Origin: Cylindrospermum stagnale PCC 7417
GTDB lineage: Bacteria; Cyanobacteriota; Cyanobacteriia; Cyanobacteriales; Nostocaceae
DNA length: 64,000 nucleotides
NCBI RefSeq assembly: GCF_000317535.1
Contig: NC_019757.1
Location: 3,302,501-3,366,500 of the forward strand
Reading direction: 5' to 3'
Shown here: positions 54,759-63,784 of the stretch, piece after piece
Layout: each line of letters starts with the position of its first letter
Position numbering within the stretch: the stretch's first letter is position 1
Program-made: the position numbers and the translations under genes
Notes under the pieces: model-generated
The model's input: the letters and a program-made list of their open reading frames with translations, nothing else
The model's database searches: none
What the model was told of the DNA's origin: nothing

Positions 54759-55112
54759 TTAGGAGTCGTGTCCGAGCGATCGCTCATTAATCGGCTGAGG
54801 CACACTGCCATTGACATTCCCTAACTGCTTTCGCACATCATCAATTGTGGCATTCAACTGGGCAATTTTATCTTCTAGCGATCGCCTCGCCGTTTCAATT
54901 TCTAGGCTTTCACTGGCAGAGGCTTTCATCTGACGCCGTCTTGGTGGTACTTTATTAGTTTCATCCTGGATCTGGGTCAGTTCTGTCTCTTCTTCAACTG
55001 CCAATTGAGTATCGCGTCGAGAAACAATCACTGCTCCCAGAATACCACCTACTAACCCACCGACAAAGGCGCCTGCAAAAAAACCACTGGCAAAATTATC
55101 TCGCTGACTCAT
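54759..55112 (-). CDS. Small membrane-anchored coiled-coil protein
   Basis: This is a 117-residue protein: an N-terminal Gly-rich hydrophobic segment (FFAGAFVGGLVGGILGAVIV, about residues 11-30, in the YtxH style) then a charged linker (PPRRRQMKAS) and a coiled coil (SLEDKIAQLNATIDDVRKQL). Widespread in cyanobacteria as a conserved hypothetical. Its role is unknown. ATG at 55112; the gap of 74 bases to the upp stop-side neighbour contains nothing noted. Confidence 0.8.
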   Translation of the reverse strand: MSQRDNFASGFFAGAFVGGLVGGILGAVIVSRRDTQLAVEEETELTQIQDETNKVPPRRRQMKASASESLEIETARRSLEDKIAQLNATIDDVRKQLGNVNGSVPQPINERSLGHDS

Positions 55113-55186
55113 ATCTTTACCGCCTTGAAGAAACCTGGGATTTTTAAAGTCATTAAGCTATTTTTCCGCCCTAGGTGCATCCTAGC

Positions 55187-55837
55187 TCAAGTGCCAAAGA
55201 TGCGATCGCCTGCATCTCCCAACCCCGGCACAATATAACCCTTGCTGTTCAGCGTTGCGTCAATAGTAGCGGTGTAAACAATTAAACCTGGGTAAGCAGC
55301 ATTCAGTTTTTGCAAAGCCGTTGGAGCCGCCACCACGCAGACAATCCGCGTCAACGCAGGATCAACACCCCGTTGGACTAATTCCGCCATCGCCGCCATA
55401 ATCGATCCTCCCGTCGCCAACATCGGATCGGTAATTAACACCCGCGTTTGGGGGTCGAATTTTTCTGGCAGTTTATTCAAGTAACACAAGGGTTCTAGTG
55501 TCTCCTCATTTCGCACCAAACCAAGATGGTAAATTGAGGCCAAGGGCAGCAACGTCTGTGCTCCTTCTAATAATCCTAGCCCAGCCCGCAAAATCGGCAC
55601 AACCGCCACAGGTATCTCTGGATTAATCAAAGTTGCTGGACAGGTGTCCAACGGACTCTGCACCGTTGTCTCTAGGGTCGGTAGCCAGTCTCGCGCCGCT
55701 TCATAAGTTAGCCATCGTCCCAACTCAGTTATGGCACTGCGAAATAATACTGAAGGCGTAGCAACATCACGAGCGACTGCCAACCAGTGCTTGATTAGGG
55801 GATGGGGTGGGACATAAACAAGCAGTTGTTGCGTCAT
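55187..55837 (-). CDS. upp: Uracil phosphoribosyltransferase
   Basis: This is a 216-residue enzyme of pyrimidine salvage making UMP from uracil and PRPP. VPILRAGLGLLEGAQTLL is the UPRT signature, the PRPP-binding motif is VLITDPMLATGGSIMAAM, and the uracil-binding region is SKGYIVPGLGDAGDRIFGT. ATG at 55837 gives the normal family length; the frame open to 55924 adds 29 residues outside the family pattern. Confidence 0.95.
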   Translation of the reverse strand: MTQQLLVYVPPHPLIKHWLAVARDVATPSVLFRSAITELGRWLTYEAARDWLPTLETTVQSPLDTCPATLINPEIPVAVVPILRAGLGLLEGAQTLLPLASIYHLGLVRNEETLEPLCYLNKLPEKFDPQTRVLITDPMLATGGSIMAAMAELVQRGVDPALTRIVCVVAAPTALQKLNAAYPGLIVYTATIDATLNSKGYIVPGLGDAGDRIFGT

Positions 55838-55959
55838 AGCCAGATATGGGCGACTTTTTATTCTAAAAATAACTGAAACATCATCATATCTCTTTCCCGC
55901 GTGCTGCTGATAGCCAAAATCCATCCACCTAATTTATTGATAAAAGTTTTCATTAACAG

Positions 55960-55988
55960 TTGACATTAATTCTCAATCAAGGTTATAT
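55960..55988 (+). promoter_or_regulatory. Sigma-70-like promoter upstream of crtH
   Basis: TTGACA (55960-55965), 17-base spacer, TTATAT (55983-55988). The predicted start is near 55995. It faces a terminator hairpin 33 bases on, so it probably serves a small RNA rather than crtH directly. Confidence 0.6.
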
Positions 55989-55994
55989 TGTCAT

Positions 55995-56065
55995 ATAGTG
56001 TTCTCCTCTCTTTAAGGATCGGCAGACGGGATAAGCGGGCAGTAGCAGGCTTGTCCCTCTTTTTT
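55995..56065 (+). ncRNA. Candidate free-standing small RNA, about 70 nt
   Basis: A near-consensus promoter (55960-55988) lies ahead of a short pyrimidine-rich 5' region (TTCTCCTCTCTTTAAGG) and an intrinsic terminator: GGGATAAGC (56028-56036) pairs with GCTTGTCCC (56049-56057, one G-T pair) and T-rich TCTTTTTT follows. There is no ORF. It is not recognised as Yfr1 (the ACTCCTCACAC motif is absent) or Yfr2. It sits between the divergent upp and crtH genes. Confidence 0.55.
56028..56065 (+). terminator. Intrinsic terminator of the candidate sRNA
   Basis: A 9-bp stem (one G-T pair), 12-base loop GGGCAGTAGCAG, then TCTTTTTT ending at 56065. It is the best T-run terminator in the window. Confidence 0.75.
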
Positions 56066-56262
56066 GTGCGCGGAAACAGAAAGCAATTCACAATTTCCTA
56101 ACTTACCCCAGTCCCAAATAAATTTATCAAAGGTCATTTGAGCAAGTATTTTGAGAAAAATTAAATTACAACAAAGTTCGTAGTCAGGACTTTAGTCCTT
56201 AAAATATTTGAATCAAGCGATTTATCGCTGACTACGAACAAAAATTTAATTTTGAATTGCTT

Positions 56263-57765
56263 ATGCCCCCGCGTACTTTATTTGATGCGATTGTAATTGG
56301 GTCTGGTATTGGTGGCTTAGTCACAGCAACCCAGCTAGCAGCGAAAGGAGCTAAAGTTCTGGTGCTGGAACGTTATCTGATTCCAGGTGGTAGCGCTGGT
56401 TATTTTGAGCGCCAAGGTTATCGATTTGATGTTGGAGCCTCAATGATTTTTGGCTTGGGAGATCAAGGCACAACCAACCTACTCACCCGCGCCTTAAATG
56501 CTGTAAATGTCAGCCAAGAATCTATTTTCGATCCAGTGCAGATTCACTATCATCTGCCGAATGGATTAGATTTGAAAGTTGACCGAGTTTATGAAAAATT
56601 TTTGCAAAGTCTTATTGCTTATTTCCCTCATGAACAAAAAGGGATTCGTCGTTTTTATGACGAATGTCAGCAAGTTTTCAATTGCCTTAATCGCATAGAT
56701 TTACTGTCACTAGAAGAACCCAGATATGTGATGCGGGTATTTTTCCAACATCCTTTAGCTTGTCTTGGTTTGGCCAAATATTTGCCACAAAATGTTGGCG
56801 ATGTAGCGCGACGCCATATCAAAGACCCCCAGTTATTGAAATTCATCGATATGGAATGTTATTGCTGGTCAGTAGTCCCCGCTAACATGACACCGATGAT
56901 TAATGCTGGCATGGTCTTTTCTGACAGGCATTATGGCGGTGTCCGCTACCCTAAAGGTGGTGTGGGACAAATTGCCCAAAAATTAGCTGATGGTTTAGAA
57001 AAAGCTGGGGGTGAAATTAGCTACCAAGCAAGGGTGACAAAAATCATTACCGAAAAAGGTCGAGCCGTAGGCGTGCAACTGGCTAACGGTAAAGTTTATT
57101 ACGGTAAACGTATAGTCTCTAACGCTACCCGCTGGGATACTTTTGAAAAATTACTACCAGCAGATGAAATGCCAGTTAATGAAAAAAACTGGCAACAACG
57201 TTATCAAAAGTCACCCAGTTTTCTGAGTCTACATATCGGGGTGAAGGCGTCAGTTTTGCCAACTGGGACAGAATGTCATCATATTTTGCTGGAAGATTGG
57301 CAAAAAATGGCAGCACCTGAAGGCACTCTTTTTGTTTCCATCCCCACATTACTTGACCCAGATTTAGCACCAGCAGGATATCACATCATTCATGCTTTCA
57401 CGCCGCACTGGATTGATGATTGGCAAAAACTTTCACCGAGTGAGTACGAAGCGAAGAAAGAACAAGCAGCAGGGCGAATTATTGAGCGCTTAGAGCAAAT
57501 TTTTCCCGGTTTGGATGCGGGGTTGGATTATCTGGAAGTAGGAACACCGCGCACCCATCGCCGCTTTTTGGGTCGTGCAGATGGCACCTACGGGCCAATT
57601 CCTCGGCGCAAGTTGCGGGGGTTATTGGGGATGCCATTTAATCGCACAGCCCTTCCTGGGCTTTATTGTGTGGGGGATAGTACCTTTCCTGGTCAGGGGT
57701 TAAATGCGGTGGCTTTTTCTGGCTTCGCTTGCGCCCATCGCATTGCTGTAGATTTGGGGCTTTAA
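56263..57765 (+). CDS. crtH: Prolycopene/carotenoid cis-trans isomerase
   Basis: This is a 500-residue FAD-dependent carotenoid isomerase (CRTISO/CrtH) converting tetra-cis to all-trans lycopene. The N-terminal FAD dinucleotide fold is [20 protein letters not shown] with the acidic end LVLER. Downstream, [18 protein letters not shown] and [19 protein letters not shown] are typical of CrtH rather than CrtI. ATG at 56263 is preferred to a TTG two codons upstream. The upstream gap holds an sRNA candidate and an AGGACTTTAGTCCT repeat (about 56187). Confidence 0.93.
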   Translation: MPPRTLFDAIVIGSGIGGLVTATQLAAKGAKVLVLERYLIPGGSAGYFERQGYRFDVGASMIFGLGDQGTTNLLTRALNAVNVSQESIFDPVQIHYHLPNGLDLKVDRVYEKFLQSLIAYFPHEQKGIRRFYDECQQVFNCLNRIDLLSLEEPRYVMRVFFQHPLACLGLAKYLPQNVGDVARRHIKDPQLLKFIDMECYCWSVVPANMTPMINAGMVFSDRHYGGVRYPKGGVGQIAQKLADGLEKAGGEISYQARVTKIITEKGRAVGVQLANGKVYYGKRIVSNATRWDTFEKLLPADEMPVNEKNWQQRYQKSPSFLSLHIGVKASVLPTGTECHHILLEDWQKMAAPEGTLFVSIPTLLDPDLAPAGYHIIHAFTPHWIDDWQKLSPSEYEAKKEQAAGRIIERLEQIFPGLDAGLDYLEVGTPRTHRRFLGRADGTYGPIPRRKLRGLLGMPFNRTALPGLYCVGDSTFPGQGLNAVAFSGFACAHRIAVDLGL

Positions 57766-57783
57766 TCATAATATTGCGAGAAA

Positions 57784-57813
57784 TGTAGGGGCAATTCATG
57801 AATTGCCCCTACA
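57784..57813. repeat. 30-bp palindrome between convergent crtH and the 462-residue gene
   Basis: TGTAGGGGCAATTCA followed by its exact reverse complement. It begins 18 bases after the crtH stop and ends 14 bases before the opposing stop, so a bidirectional terminator role is possible despite the lack of T-run. Confidence 0.8.
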
Positions 57814-57827
57814 GGATTAGGTGAAAT

Positions 57828-59216
57828 TTATTTACGTCTAGTGAAATACCAAGCCAAGCCACCAAAAACCAAAGTAGCGATCGCACTCCAACACAAAGAT
57901 AGTATGAGGGGATGGGGTGGATTAGCCCAAGATATGGGTGCAAAGGGTTTGTCGATGTGTTGGGTGACAACGCCGGAAACTATGGCACCACCACCAAATC
58001 CGATGCCGATTACTTGGATTGTACGTTCTAAAGAGCGATCGCGTTCTGCCTGTTCTATCTCTACTATGCCGCGAATTGTGTTGATCAATTGGTCGAAGAG
58101 ACTTTGACCAGGGGTAAGATAGCCTAAATCTGTATTAATTTGTTCAATATAAGTTCCTTCAGCTAGTTTAAGAAAACTTGATAAAAACTCTATATTATCA
58201 TCTTGAATGCATATATTATTTAATTTGTCAAAAGATAAAGCTAGATTTTTATTATTAGTTTGAATTGTATTTTTGTGCAGTTGTAAATCTCTTAAATGAC
58301 GAGCATAATTAAAAGATATTTCTGGTATTTCGTTGAGCCACTGATTAAACTGCTGTAATTTAGGACTTGCCGGCTGATTTTTCAGGTTATGAAACTTAAT
58401 AACTTTCTCTTCTAACTTACTATACTCTTCTCTAGCTTTTTGATTACACCAAATAGCTTCAGAACGAGCATAAATAATTTTACTGCGACAGGTGAGGAAA
58501 TCAATTAAGGGGTAATAGTAATCTCCGTGATTTTCTAATTGGGTAGTTTGGGGATTTGTATTTAACCAAATTAAAATATGACACTGCTCTTTAGGAGAAT
58601 CAGCATCATTGTTATATTCAAAAATTGGACTACCTAATAATTTACCCTGGGACTGACAATAAATATTCAGTTGCTTGACTGTTGTTGCTGATAGCAAACT
58701 ATTGACGCAAGCATCAGCAAAAGCTTGTTCATCTTGAATGTCACCCAGCGGTTGAGCAAAAAATACTAAGGTTTGTCCTAGAGAAGCATTGATATTGCTG
58801 GGAAGTAAATAATTATCAGGATTTAGTCCTTTTAAAGCAGCAATTTGTACTGCTGGTTCGGCGTAACTTAGGGTTAAATCAAGGGCGTAAGTGTCATGAA
58901 TTTGCAGCGCATTAATTGCTCCCCTTAAGTGGAGATGTGTTTTGTGTTCAATGGCGGTAAAAGGTAAAATGCCAGTGATATTGGGTGCTGGATAATTTTG
59001 CTTTTCGATTAATTCCGGTAAGGTTTCTAGTTTAGGAATTCCCAGCTTTTTGCCTAGTTCTTGACATTTAAACCATAAATTATTGGCGTCATTAACTGGA
59101 GTTTTGATTCCTTGGGCTAGGTTATAGCGGAGATGAAAGGCGTAGAGGGTGAGTTTGGGGTTTGCTACCTTTCCTGATGTAAGATAATCATTAACTTTTG
59201 ATGTTTGTGCTTGCAT
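57828..59216 (-). CDS. CHAT-linked protein with two C-terminal membrane segments
   Basis: This is a 462-residue protein without a recognised enzymatic motif. A soluble region of about 380 residues (LTLYAFHLRYNLAQGIKTPV, LWFKCQELGKKLGIPKLETL, ILPFTAIEHKTHLHLRG) is followed by a helix rich in Glu and Arg (EIEQAERDRSLERT) and two hydrophobic segments (IGIGFGGGAIVSGV; ILSLCWSAIATLVFGGLAWY) ending in FTRRK. The coil-plus-two-TM end recalls CorA-like topology. It is the last of three minus-strand genes after a TPR-CHAT protein. I recall similar proteins beside other cyanobacterial CHAT genes, but their function is not known to me. A membrane effector or CHAT substrate is a possibility. Confidence 0.75.
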   Translation of the reverse strand: MQAQTSKVNDYLTSGKVANPKLTLYAFHLRYNLAQGIKTPVNDANNLWFKCQELGKKLGIPKLETLPELIEKQNYPAPNITGILPFTAIEHKTHLHLRGAINALQIHDTYALDLTLSYAEPAVQIAALKGLNPDNYLLPSNINASLGQTLVFFAQPLGDIQDEQAFADACVNSLLSATTVKQLNIYCQSQGKLLGSPIFEYNNDADSPKEQCHILIWLNTNPQTTQLENHGDYYYPLIDFLTCRSKIIYARSEAIWCNQKAREEYSKLEEKVIKFHNLKNQPASPKLQQFNQWLNEIPEISFNYARHLRDLQLHKNTIQTNNKNLALSFDKLNNICIQDDNIEFLSSFLKLAEGTYIEQINTDLGYLTPGQSLFDQLINTIRGIVEIEQAERDRSLERTIQVIGIGFGGGAIVSGVVTQHIDKPFAPISWANPPHPLILSLCWSAIATLVFGGLAWYFTRRK

Positions 59217-59240
59217 AAAAACCCAACATATACCTTAAAT

Positions 59241-59271
59241 TGTAGGGACACAGCATTGCTGTGTCCCTACA
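59241..59271. repeat. Palindrome TGTAGGGACACAGCA and inverse, with partial copy downstream
   Basis: A 15-bp perfect stem with one central T. Its right flank CCCTACAGATAAATCAATTT recurs at about 59393-59415. Between them stand AGAGGCAGAGCCTCT and TTCCCAGCCAGAGGCTGGGAA (59321-59341), a common cyanobacterial hairpin. Together they fill the 191-base gap 59217-59407. Confidence 0.8.
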
Positions 59272-59407
59272 GATAAATCAATTTTTCAATGAAAGCAGAG
59301 GCAGAGCCTCTGTGATAGCATTCCCAGCCAGAGGCTGGGAACGAGTTATTGTAAGGATTTGAGCTTAAGTTGATCCTCATGAGCAATGCTGTGCCCCTAC
59401 AGATAAA

Positions 59408-59758
59408 TCAATTTTTACGAGTCTTTTTTTCATCATCATCTTTACTCGGAGATGAACTTTGCTGAATAGCGTTATTCAGAGTTTTTTTATCGGGCTGGTA
59501 ATCGGGAATATTAGGATTAAACACACCATTTCCCGGAGGTCTATCTGTTTTCTCTTCTTGTTCTATTTCTCCTAAAGCATTATTTACTTCACGATGTTGT
59601 TTAAGCCAATCTGAAATAGTGTTTGAGAGGGTGACAATCTCATCTGGTTGAGGCTCAATTAATTTACTTAGTTCTAACCTATCTTTTGGAGAAAATAATG
59701 TAGGCTGTGTTTTCAACAAATGGATGAAATTGTTAACCGTGCTTTTGTGTAATAACAT
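59408..59758 (-). CDS. Small acidic protein in the CHAT gene unit
   Basis: This is a 116-residue protein of unknown function. Residues 1-60 look helical (LLHKSTVNNFIHLLKTQPTL, LSNTISDWLKQHREVNNAL). The remainder is disordered: EIEQEEKTDRPPGNGVFNPN and a tail SSSPSKDDDEKKTRKN. ATG at 59758 lies 10 bases after the stop of the CHAT gene; a TTG/ATG-like extension to 59779 would overlap it. It lies between the CHAT gene and the membrane protein on the same strand, so the three are probably one transcript. Confidence 0.7.
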   Translation of the reverse strand: MLLHKSTVNNFIHLLKTQPTLFSPKDRLELSKLIEPQPDEIVTLSNTISDWLKQHREVNNALGEIEQEEKTDRPPGNGVFNPNIPDYQPDKKTLNNAIQQSSSPSKDDDEKKTRKN

Positions 59759-59768
59759 AAAGATATTC

Positions 59769-62700
59769 CTATTTACCAATAGCAGTAAATGCAGCCCAAT
59801 GATCAGGAGATTGAAATGGTTGATCTCCAGTAGCTGTATTTGACAACAAACGAAGGATCTTTGCTTGCCAGGTGCTATCTAATGATAGCTCATTTATCCA
59901 TTCTTCTAATTCCTTTCTAGTCACATCCCGCAGCCAAATTTGCGCTTGATTAAGGGCAACTGCTACTGAGACATCTTCACCCTTAGTGAAAGCAGCTTGG
60001 AGATGCTGATAGAACTTAATCATTAAGAATGCGGTGGATAAATCGTTTACTCTCCACAAAGTACTCACGATACTGGGACTACCTGCATAAAGAAATCCGC
60101 TGGGAAGTCCGATATATTCATCACTGGTATTGCTAAAGTCAATCAAGCCTGTTTCACAAGCGGAAAGACAGACAAGACGACAGTTAGGTAATTTGATTTT
60201 GAAGATATCTTCTAGAGTCAGGCATTGTGTTAAATCAACTGTTGTCTCATTACTAACTCGCAGATAGCGCGATGATGTGGTATTTGCCAGAATGTGAGAA
60301 ACTTCAGCATTGGCTAACTGTAAACCAGAATTTAGGGGTGATTTAAAATCAAAATATCCATGACAGGCAAAGTGCAGCCATTGAGCATTGTGGAAGTTAT
60401 CTTTTGTGGGTGCTTCGGCTAAAGCTGCTTTGCTGGCTTGACTACTTTTGAGGATTTCATGGGGTTGAAATAGGGCGGCGATTGTCTCAACTTCGATATC
60501 TGTAAAAGTTAAATCATTTGTAGGATTTTGAATGGCGAATAGGTTGCTTAATTCTGCCTGGAACCCCACCCCAATTGTCCCTGCAATGGGGGAGGGTTCG
60601 AGGTTTTGGGCTTGGTTTTGAGCATGGCGCAAAAGTTGGCAACTGGGAGCATAACTCACGCCGTTAGGGAATTTATCAAATAGATATTTCTGTTGTGCTA
60701 GGGGTAAAGCATGGAGAGGTAACAGGTGCAAGCGACGATGGGGAATTAAAATCAGCTTTTGGCAACGGGGTGGAACTAGGGAGATAATTTGCTCAAGGTG
60801 GAGTATTTGCCCTAGTTCGGTAAGTTGATTATTTAGTTTTTCTACCCATTGGTCTTTGTTTTTGTCGTAAAGGTCGAGATAGATATCAATCCAATTTTTT
60901 AATTTTTCTAAGTCTTCAGTTGCTGATTGCCAAATTTCCGGCTTGTCATTAGTGCGGGTGATGATGAAAGCGCGGAAGCAATCATTGAAAATATAAAACT
61001 GGATAATTGCAGTTTCGTTATCTAGGAGATTTTGAATTTCGTTAAAAGTAATCGGAAGTGACCCAATACTTATTCTTGTTAGTTGTTCTCGTTGTTGACG
61101 TAGATTTTTTAGGGTTTTTAGGTTTATATCGTGTTTCTCAGAAGAACGCTCTTTTTTTATTAATTCTGACTTTTCTGTTTCAATGTCTAATTCAACTTTA
61201 TGCCGGATATTTTCTAGTAAAGTTTGATTTTCACTAAACTCAATATATTCAATTGCTAAGGTATATTCATTTAATTTGAGACAAACCTCTATTATGGAGA
61301 AATAAATTTTATCCCATTTATCTCTAGAAAGAATTAACCCCGTATCGCTTACAACAGATTCTAAAGTGATATAAGCTGATATTAAATGACCTGATTCTTG
61401 GTAAAGAATAGCGAGGTCAACTGAAGTTTCAACATGATATTGTGGAAAATCAGCACGGGTGCGGACTTGGAGTGCAGCAGAGTAAGCAGCGATCGCCTTT
61501 TCTAAATTCTCAGCTTTATCTCCCCTGATTCTGTCTCTGTAACTATTCCCCAGATTATTTTGCGTCGTTGCCCAATTTTGGGGAAAGTCAGCGCGGGTGC
61601 GGACTTGGAGTGCAGCAGTGTAAGCAGTGATCGCCTGATCTAAATTCTCAGCTTTATCTCCCCTGATTCTGTCTCTGTAACTATTCCCCAGATTATTTTG
61701 CAGCGTTGCCCAATCTTGGGGAAAGTTAGCGCGGGTGAGAACTTGGAGTGCAGCAGTGTAAGCAGCGATCGCGTTTTCTAAATTCTCGGCTTTATCACCC
61801 CTGATTCTGTAAAGGTAAGCATTCCCCAGATTATTTTGCGTACCTGCCCAATCTTGGGGAAAGTCAGGGCGGGTGTAAACTTCGAGTGCAGCAGAGTAAG
61901 CAGCGATCGCCTGATCTAAATTCTCAGCTTTATCACCCCTGATTATTTGACTGTAAGCAGTCCCCAGATTACTTTGCGTCGTTGCCCAATTTTGGGGAAA
62001 GTCAGCACGGGTGAGGACTTGGAGTGCAGAAGAGTAAGCAGCGATCGCCATTTCTAAATTCTCAGCTTTATCACCCCTGATTCTGTATAAGTTAGCAGTC
62101 CCCAGATTATTTTGCAGCGTTGCCCAATTTTGGGGAAAGTCAGCGTGGGTGTAAATTTGGAGTGCAGCAGTGTAAGCAGCGATCGCCATTTCTAAATTCT
62201 CAGCTTTATCACCCCTGATTCTGTCAGAGTAAGCATTCCCCAGATTATTTTGCAGCGTTGCCCAATCTTGGGGAAAGTCAGCGCGGGTGTAAATTTGGAG
62301 TGCATCGATGTAAGCTGCGATCGCCTTTTCTAAATTCTCAGCTTTATCACCCCTAATTCTGTATAAGTAAGCATTCCCCAGATTATTTTGCGTCGCTGCC
62401 CAATCTTGGGGAAAGTCAGGGCGAGTGAAAACAGTTAAAGCTATTTCATAGCCACTTATGGCAATTTCCATATTGCTGGCTTTGTTACCCAAGGGAAACT
62501 GCTGAATCAGATTACTAAAATTAACAATCAGTCCAGCGATAGATGCTGCTGTCTCTGGTTCCGCTTCTGCTAGGGTATTTGTTGCCCAAAGACGTAATAT
62601 TTCGGCAAAAATATCATTTAATTTATCGGTATTCGCTGCTAGCAATGGGTAGACTACTTGCGCGTCACCGTTGTTTTCTGCTGTTGCTTGCAGTACCTCC

Positions 62701-62969
62701 AGTAATAATTGCCCATAAGCCTGTAAATCTGGTGCTGTCGTCTCTAAATTCAACTCCCCACGGAGTTGAGTTGCCAAATTCCTCAACCAACCAGCGTTAT
62801 TTTCATTCCCCTGCTGCGCGAAATACTCTGCTACTGCTTCCAGGGTTGGCAAAAAGCCTGCATCGAGTAAGTCTTGATGCGCTTGTAAAATCCCCGGTTC
62901 TTCCACATTAGGGCAACTTAGCAACTCTTTGATTAGCTGGTGATAAGCCTGTTGTCGCTGTTCGTTCAT
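59769..62969 (-). CDS. TPR-CHAT caspase-like protein
   Basis: This is a 1066-residue protein. Residues 1-184 are helical. Residues 185-506 are seven nearly identical 46-residue TPR-type units (DFPQDWATLQNNLGNAYSDR, IRGDKAENLEMAIAAYT). A charged coiled coil lies at about 590-640, then a C-terminal CHAT domain (about 740-1066). The predicted protease dyad is intact: H870 in HFACHGYFDF and C938 in CLSACETGL. The rest of the CHAT signature is GVGFQAELSN, GLPSGFLYAGSPSIVSTLWR and the final DHWAAFTAIG. CHAT proteases include the Craspase-associated Csx29 and activators of bacterial gasdermins; many cyanobacterial members have unknown targets. Two smaller genes follow on the same strand. Confidence 0.93.
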   Translation of the reverse strand: MNEQRQQAYHQLIKELLSCPNVEEPGILQAHQDLLDAGFLPTLEAVAEYFAQQGNENNAGWLRNLATQLRGELNLETTAPDLQAYGQLLLEVLQATAENNGDAQVVYPLLAANTDKLNDIFAEILRLWATNTLAEAEPETAASIAGLIVNFSNLIQQFPLGNKASNMEIAISGYEIALTVFTRPDFPQDWAATQNNLGNAYLYRIRGDKAENLEKAIAAYIDALQIYTRADFPQDWATLQNNLGNAYSDRIRGDKAENLEMAIAAYTAALQIYTHADFPQNWATLQNNLGTANLYRIRGDKAENLEMAIAAYSSALQVLTRADFPQNWATTQSNLGTAYSQIIRGDKAENLDQAIAAYSAALEVYTRPDFPQDWAGTQNNLGNAYLYRIRGDKAENLENAIAAYTAALQVLTRANFPQDWATLQNNLGNSYRDRIRGDKAENLDQAITAYTAALQVRTRADFPQNWATTQNNLGNSYRDRIRGDKAENLEKAIAAYSAALQVRTRADFPQYHVETSVDLAILYQESGHLISAYITLESVVSDTGLILSRDKWDKIYFSIIEVCLKLNEYTLAIEYIEFSENQTLLENIRHKVELDIETEKSELIKKERSSEKHDINLKTLKNLRQQREQLTRISIGSLPITFNEIQNLLDNETAIIQFYIFNDCFRAFIITRTNDKPEIWQSATEDLEKLKNWIDIYLDLYDKNKDQWVEKLNNQLTELGQILHLEQIISLVPPRCQKLILIPHRRLHLLPLHALPLAQQKYLFDKFPNGVSYAPSCQLLRHAQNQAQNLEPSPIAGTIGVGFQAELSNLFAIQNPTNDLTFTDIEVETIAALFQPHEILKSSQASKAALAEAPTKDNFHNAQWLHFACHGYFDFKSPLNSGLQLANAEVSHILANTTSSRYLRVSNETTVDLTQCLTLEDIFKIKLPNCRLVCLSACETGLIDFSNTSDEYIGLPSGFLYAGSPSIVSTLWRVNDLSTAFLMIKFYQHLQAAFTKGEDVSVAVALNQAQIWLRDVTRKELEEWINELSLDSTWQAKILRLLSNTATGDQPFQSPDHWAAFTAIGK
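61452..62417 (-). repeat. Seven 138-bp coding repeats (TPR units)
   Basis: Seven consecutive 138-base units encode the 46-residue TPR repeats. Each carries a GCAGCGATCGCC-type HIP1-containing segment and a CTCAGCTTTATCACCCCTGA segment. Units are so similar in DNA that copy number could change by recombination or be miscounted in assembly. Confidence 0.9.
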
Positions 62970-63510
62970 GGGTGGGGGCGGGTGTTAAGTAATACCTCTC
63001 TTAATTATGGAGAATAAACAGGTGTTTTGGGTTGTTGAGGCGGTTATTTCTAGTCCAGAGGCTTGATTTTCTTGCTCGTACAGCGGTTTTGGCTTGTATG
63101 CAATACACTTTGACCTCTCTCCAATCAGGCTACAGTGTACACACAAGTCTTCTAGAGTTGCCTCACACCGTTTTGATCCCCCCAACCCCCCTTAAAAAGG
63201 GGGGCAACAAACTCTTCAAGTCCCCCGAAAGGGGGATTTAGAGGGATCTACGGGGATTTTGGTTTTGCACAGAGATGTGTGTACACGGTAGCCTATGAGG
63301 AGAAAGCCTTTAATCTTACTCCCCTTCCCTCTCCTCTTAGGAGAGGGCTAGGGAGAGGTGGGAAGGGGTTGGGGGTTAGGTCTGTATTCGGGTCATCTCT
63401 CCAAACCTCTCTCCAATGAGGAGAAAGCCTTTAATCCTACTCCCCTTCCCTAGCAGCGAAGGGGTTGGGGGTTAGGTCTGTATTCGGGTAATGAGAACCG
63501 TCATACACCA

Positions 63511-63762
63511 AGTTCCGTGGTTTGAGGTTGGAGTTTCGTGGTTTGAGGTGGAAGTTTCGTGGTTTGAGGTGGAAGTTCCGTGGTTTGAGGTGGAAGTTCC
63601 GTGGTTTGAGGTGGAAGTTCCGTGGTTTGAGGTGGAAGTTTCGTGGTTTGAGGTGGAAGTTTCGTGGTTTGAGGTGGAAGTTTCGTGGTTTGAGGTGGAA
63701 GTTTCGTGGTTTGAGGTGGAAGTTTCGTGGTTTGAGGTTGGGGTTCCGTGGTTTGAACACCA
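63511..63762. repeat. 21-bp tandem array, 12 units
   Basis: Twelve units begin every 21 bases at 63511, with consensus AGTTTCGTGGTTTGAGGTGG plus A. Changes are limited to T/C at position 5, GGTTGG for GGTGGA in the first and eleventh units, and a divergent last unit. Because 21 is a multiple of three, several frames stay open on both strands, but none has a start, ribosome-binding site or protein-like composition. Confidence 0.95.
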
Positions 63763-63784
63763 AATTTTAATTCTTCGCTTCGTT

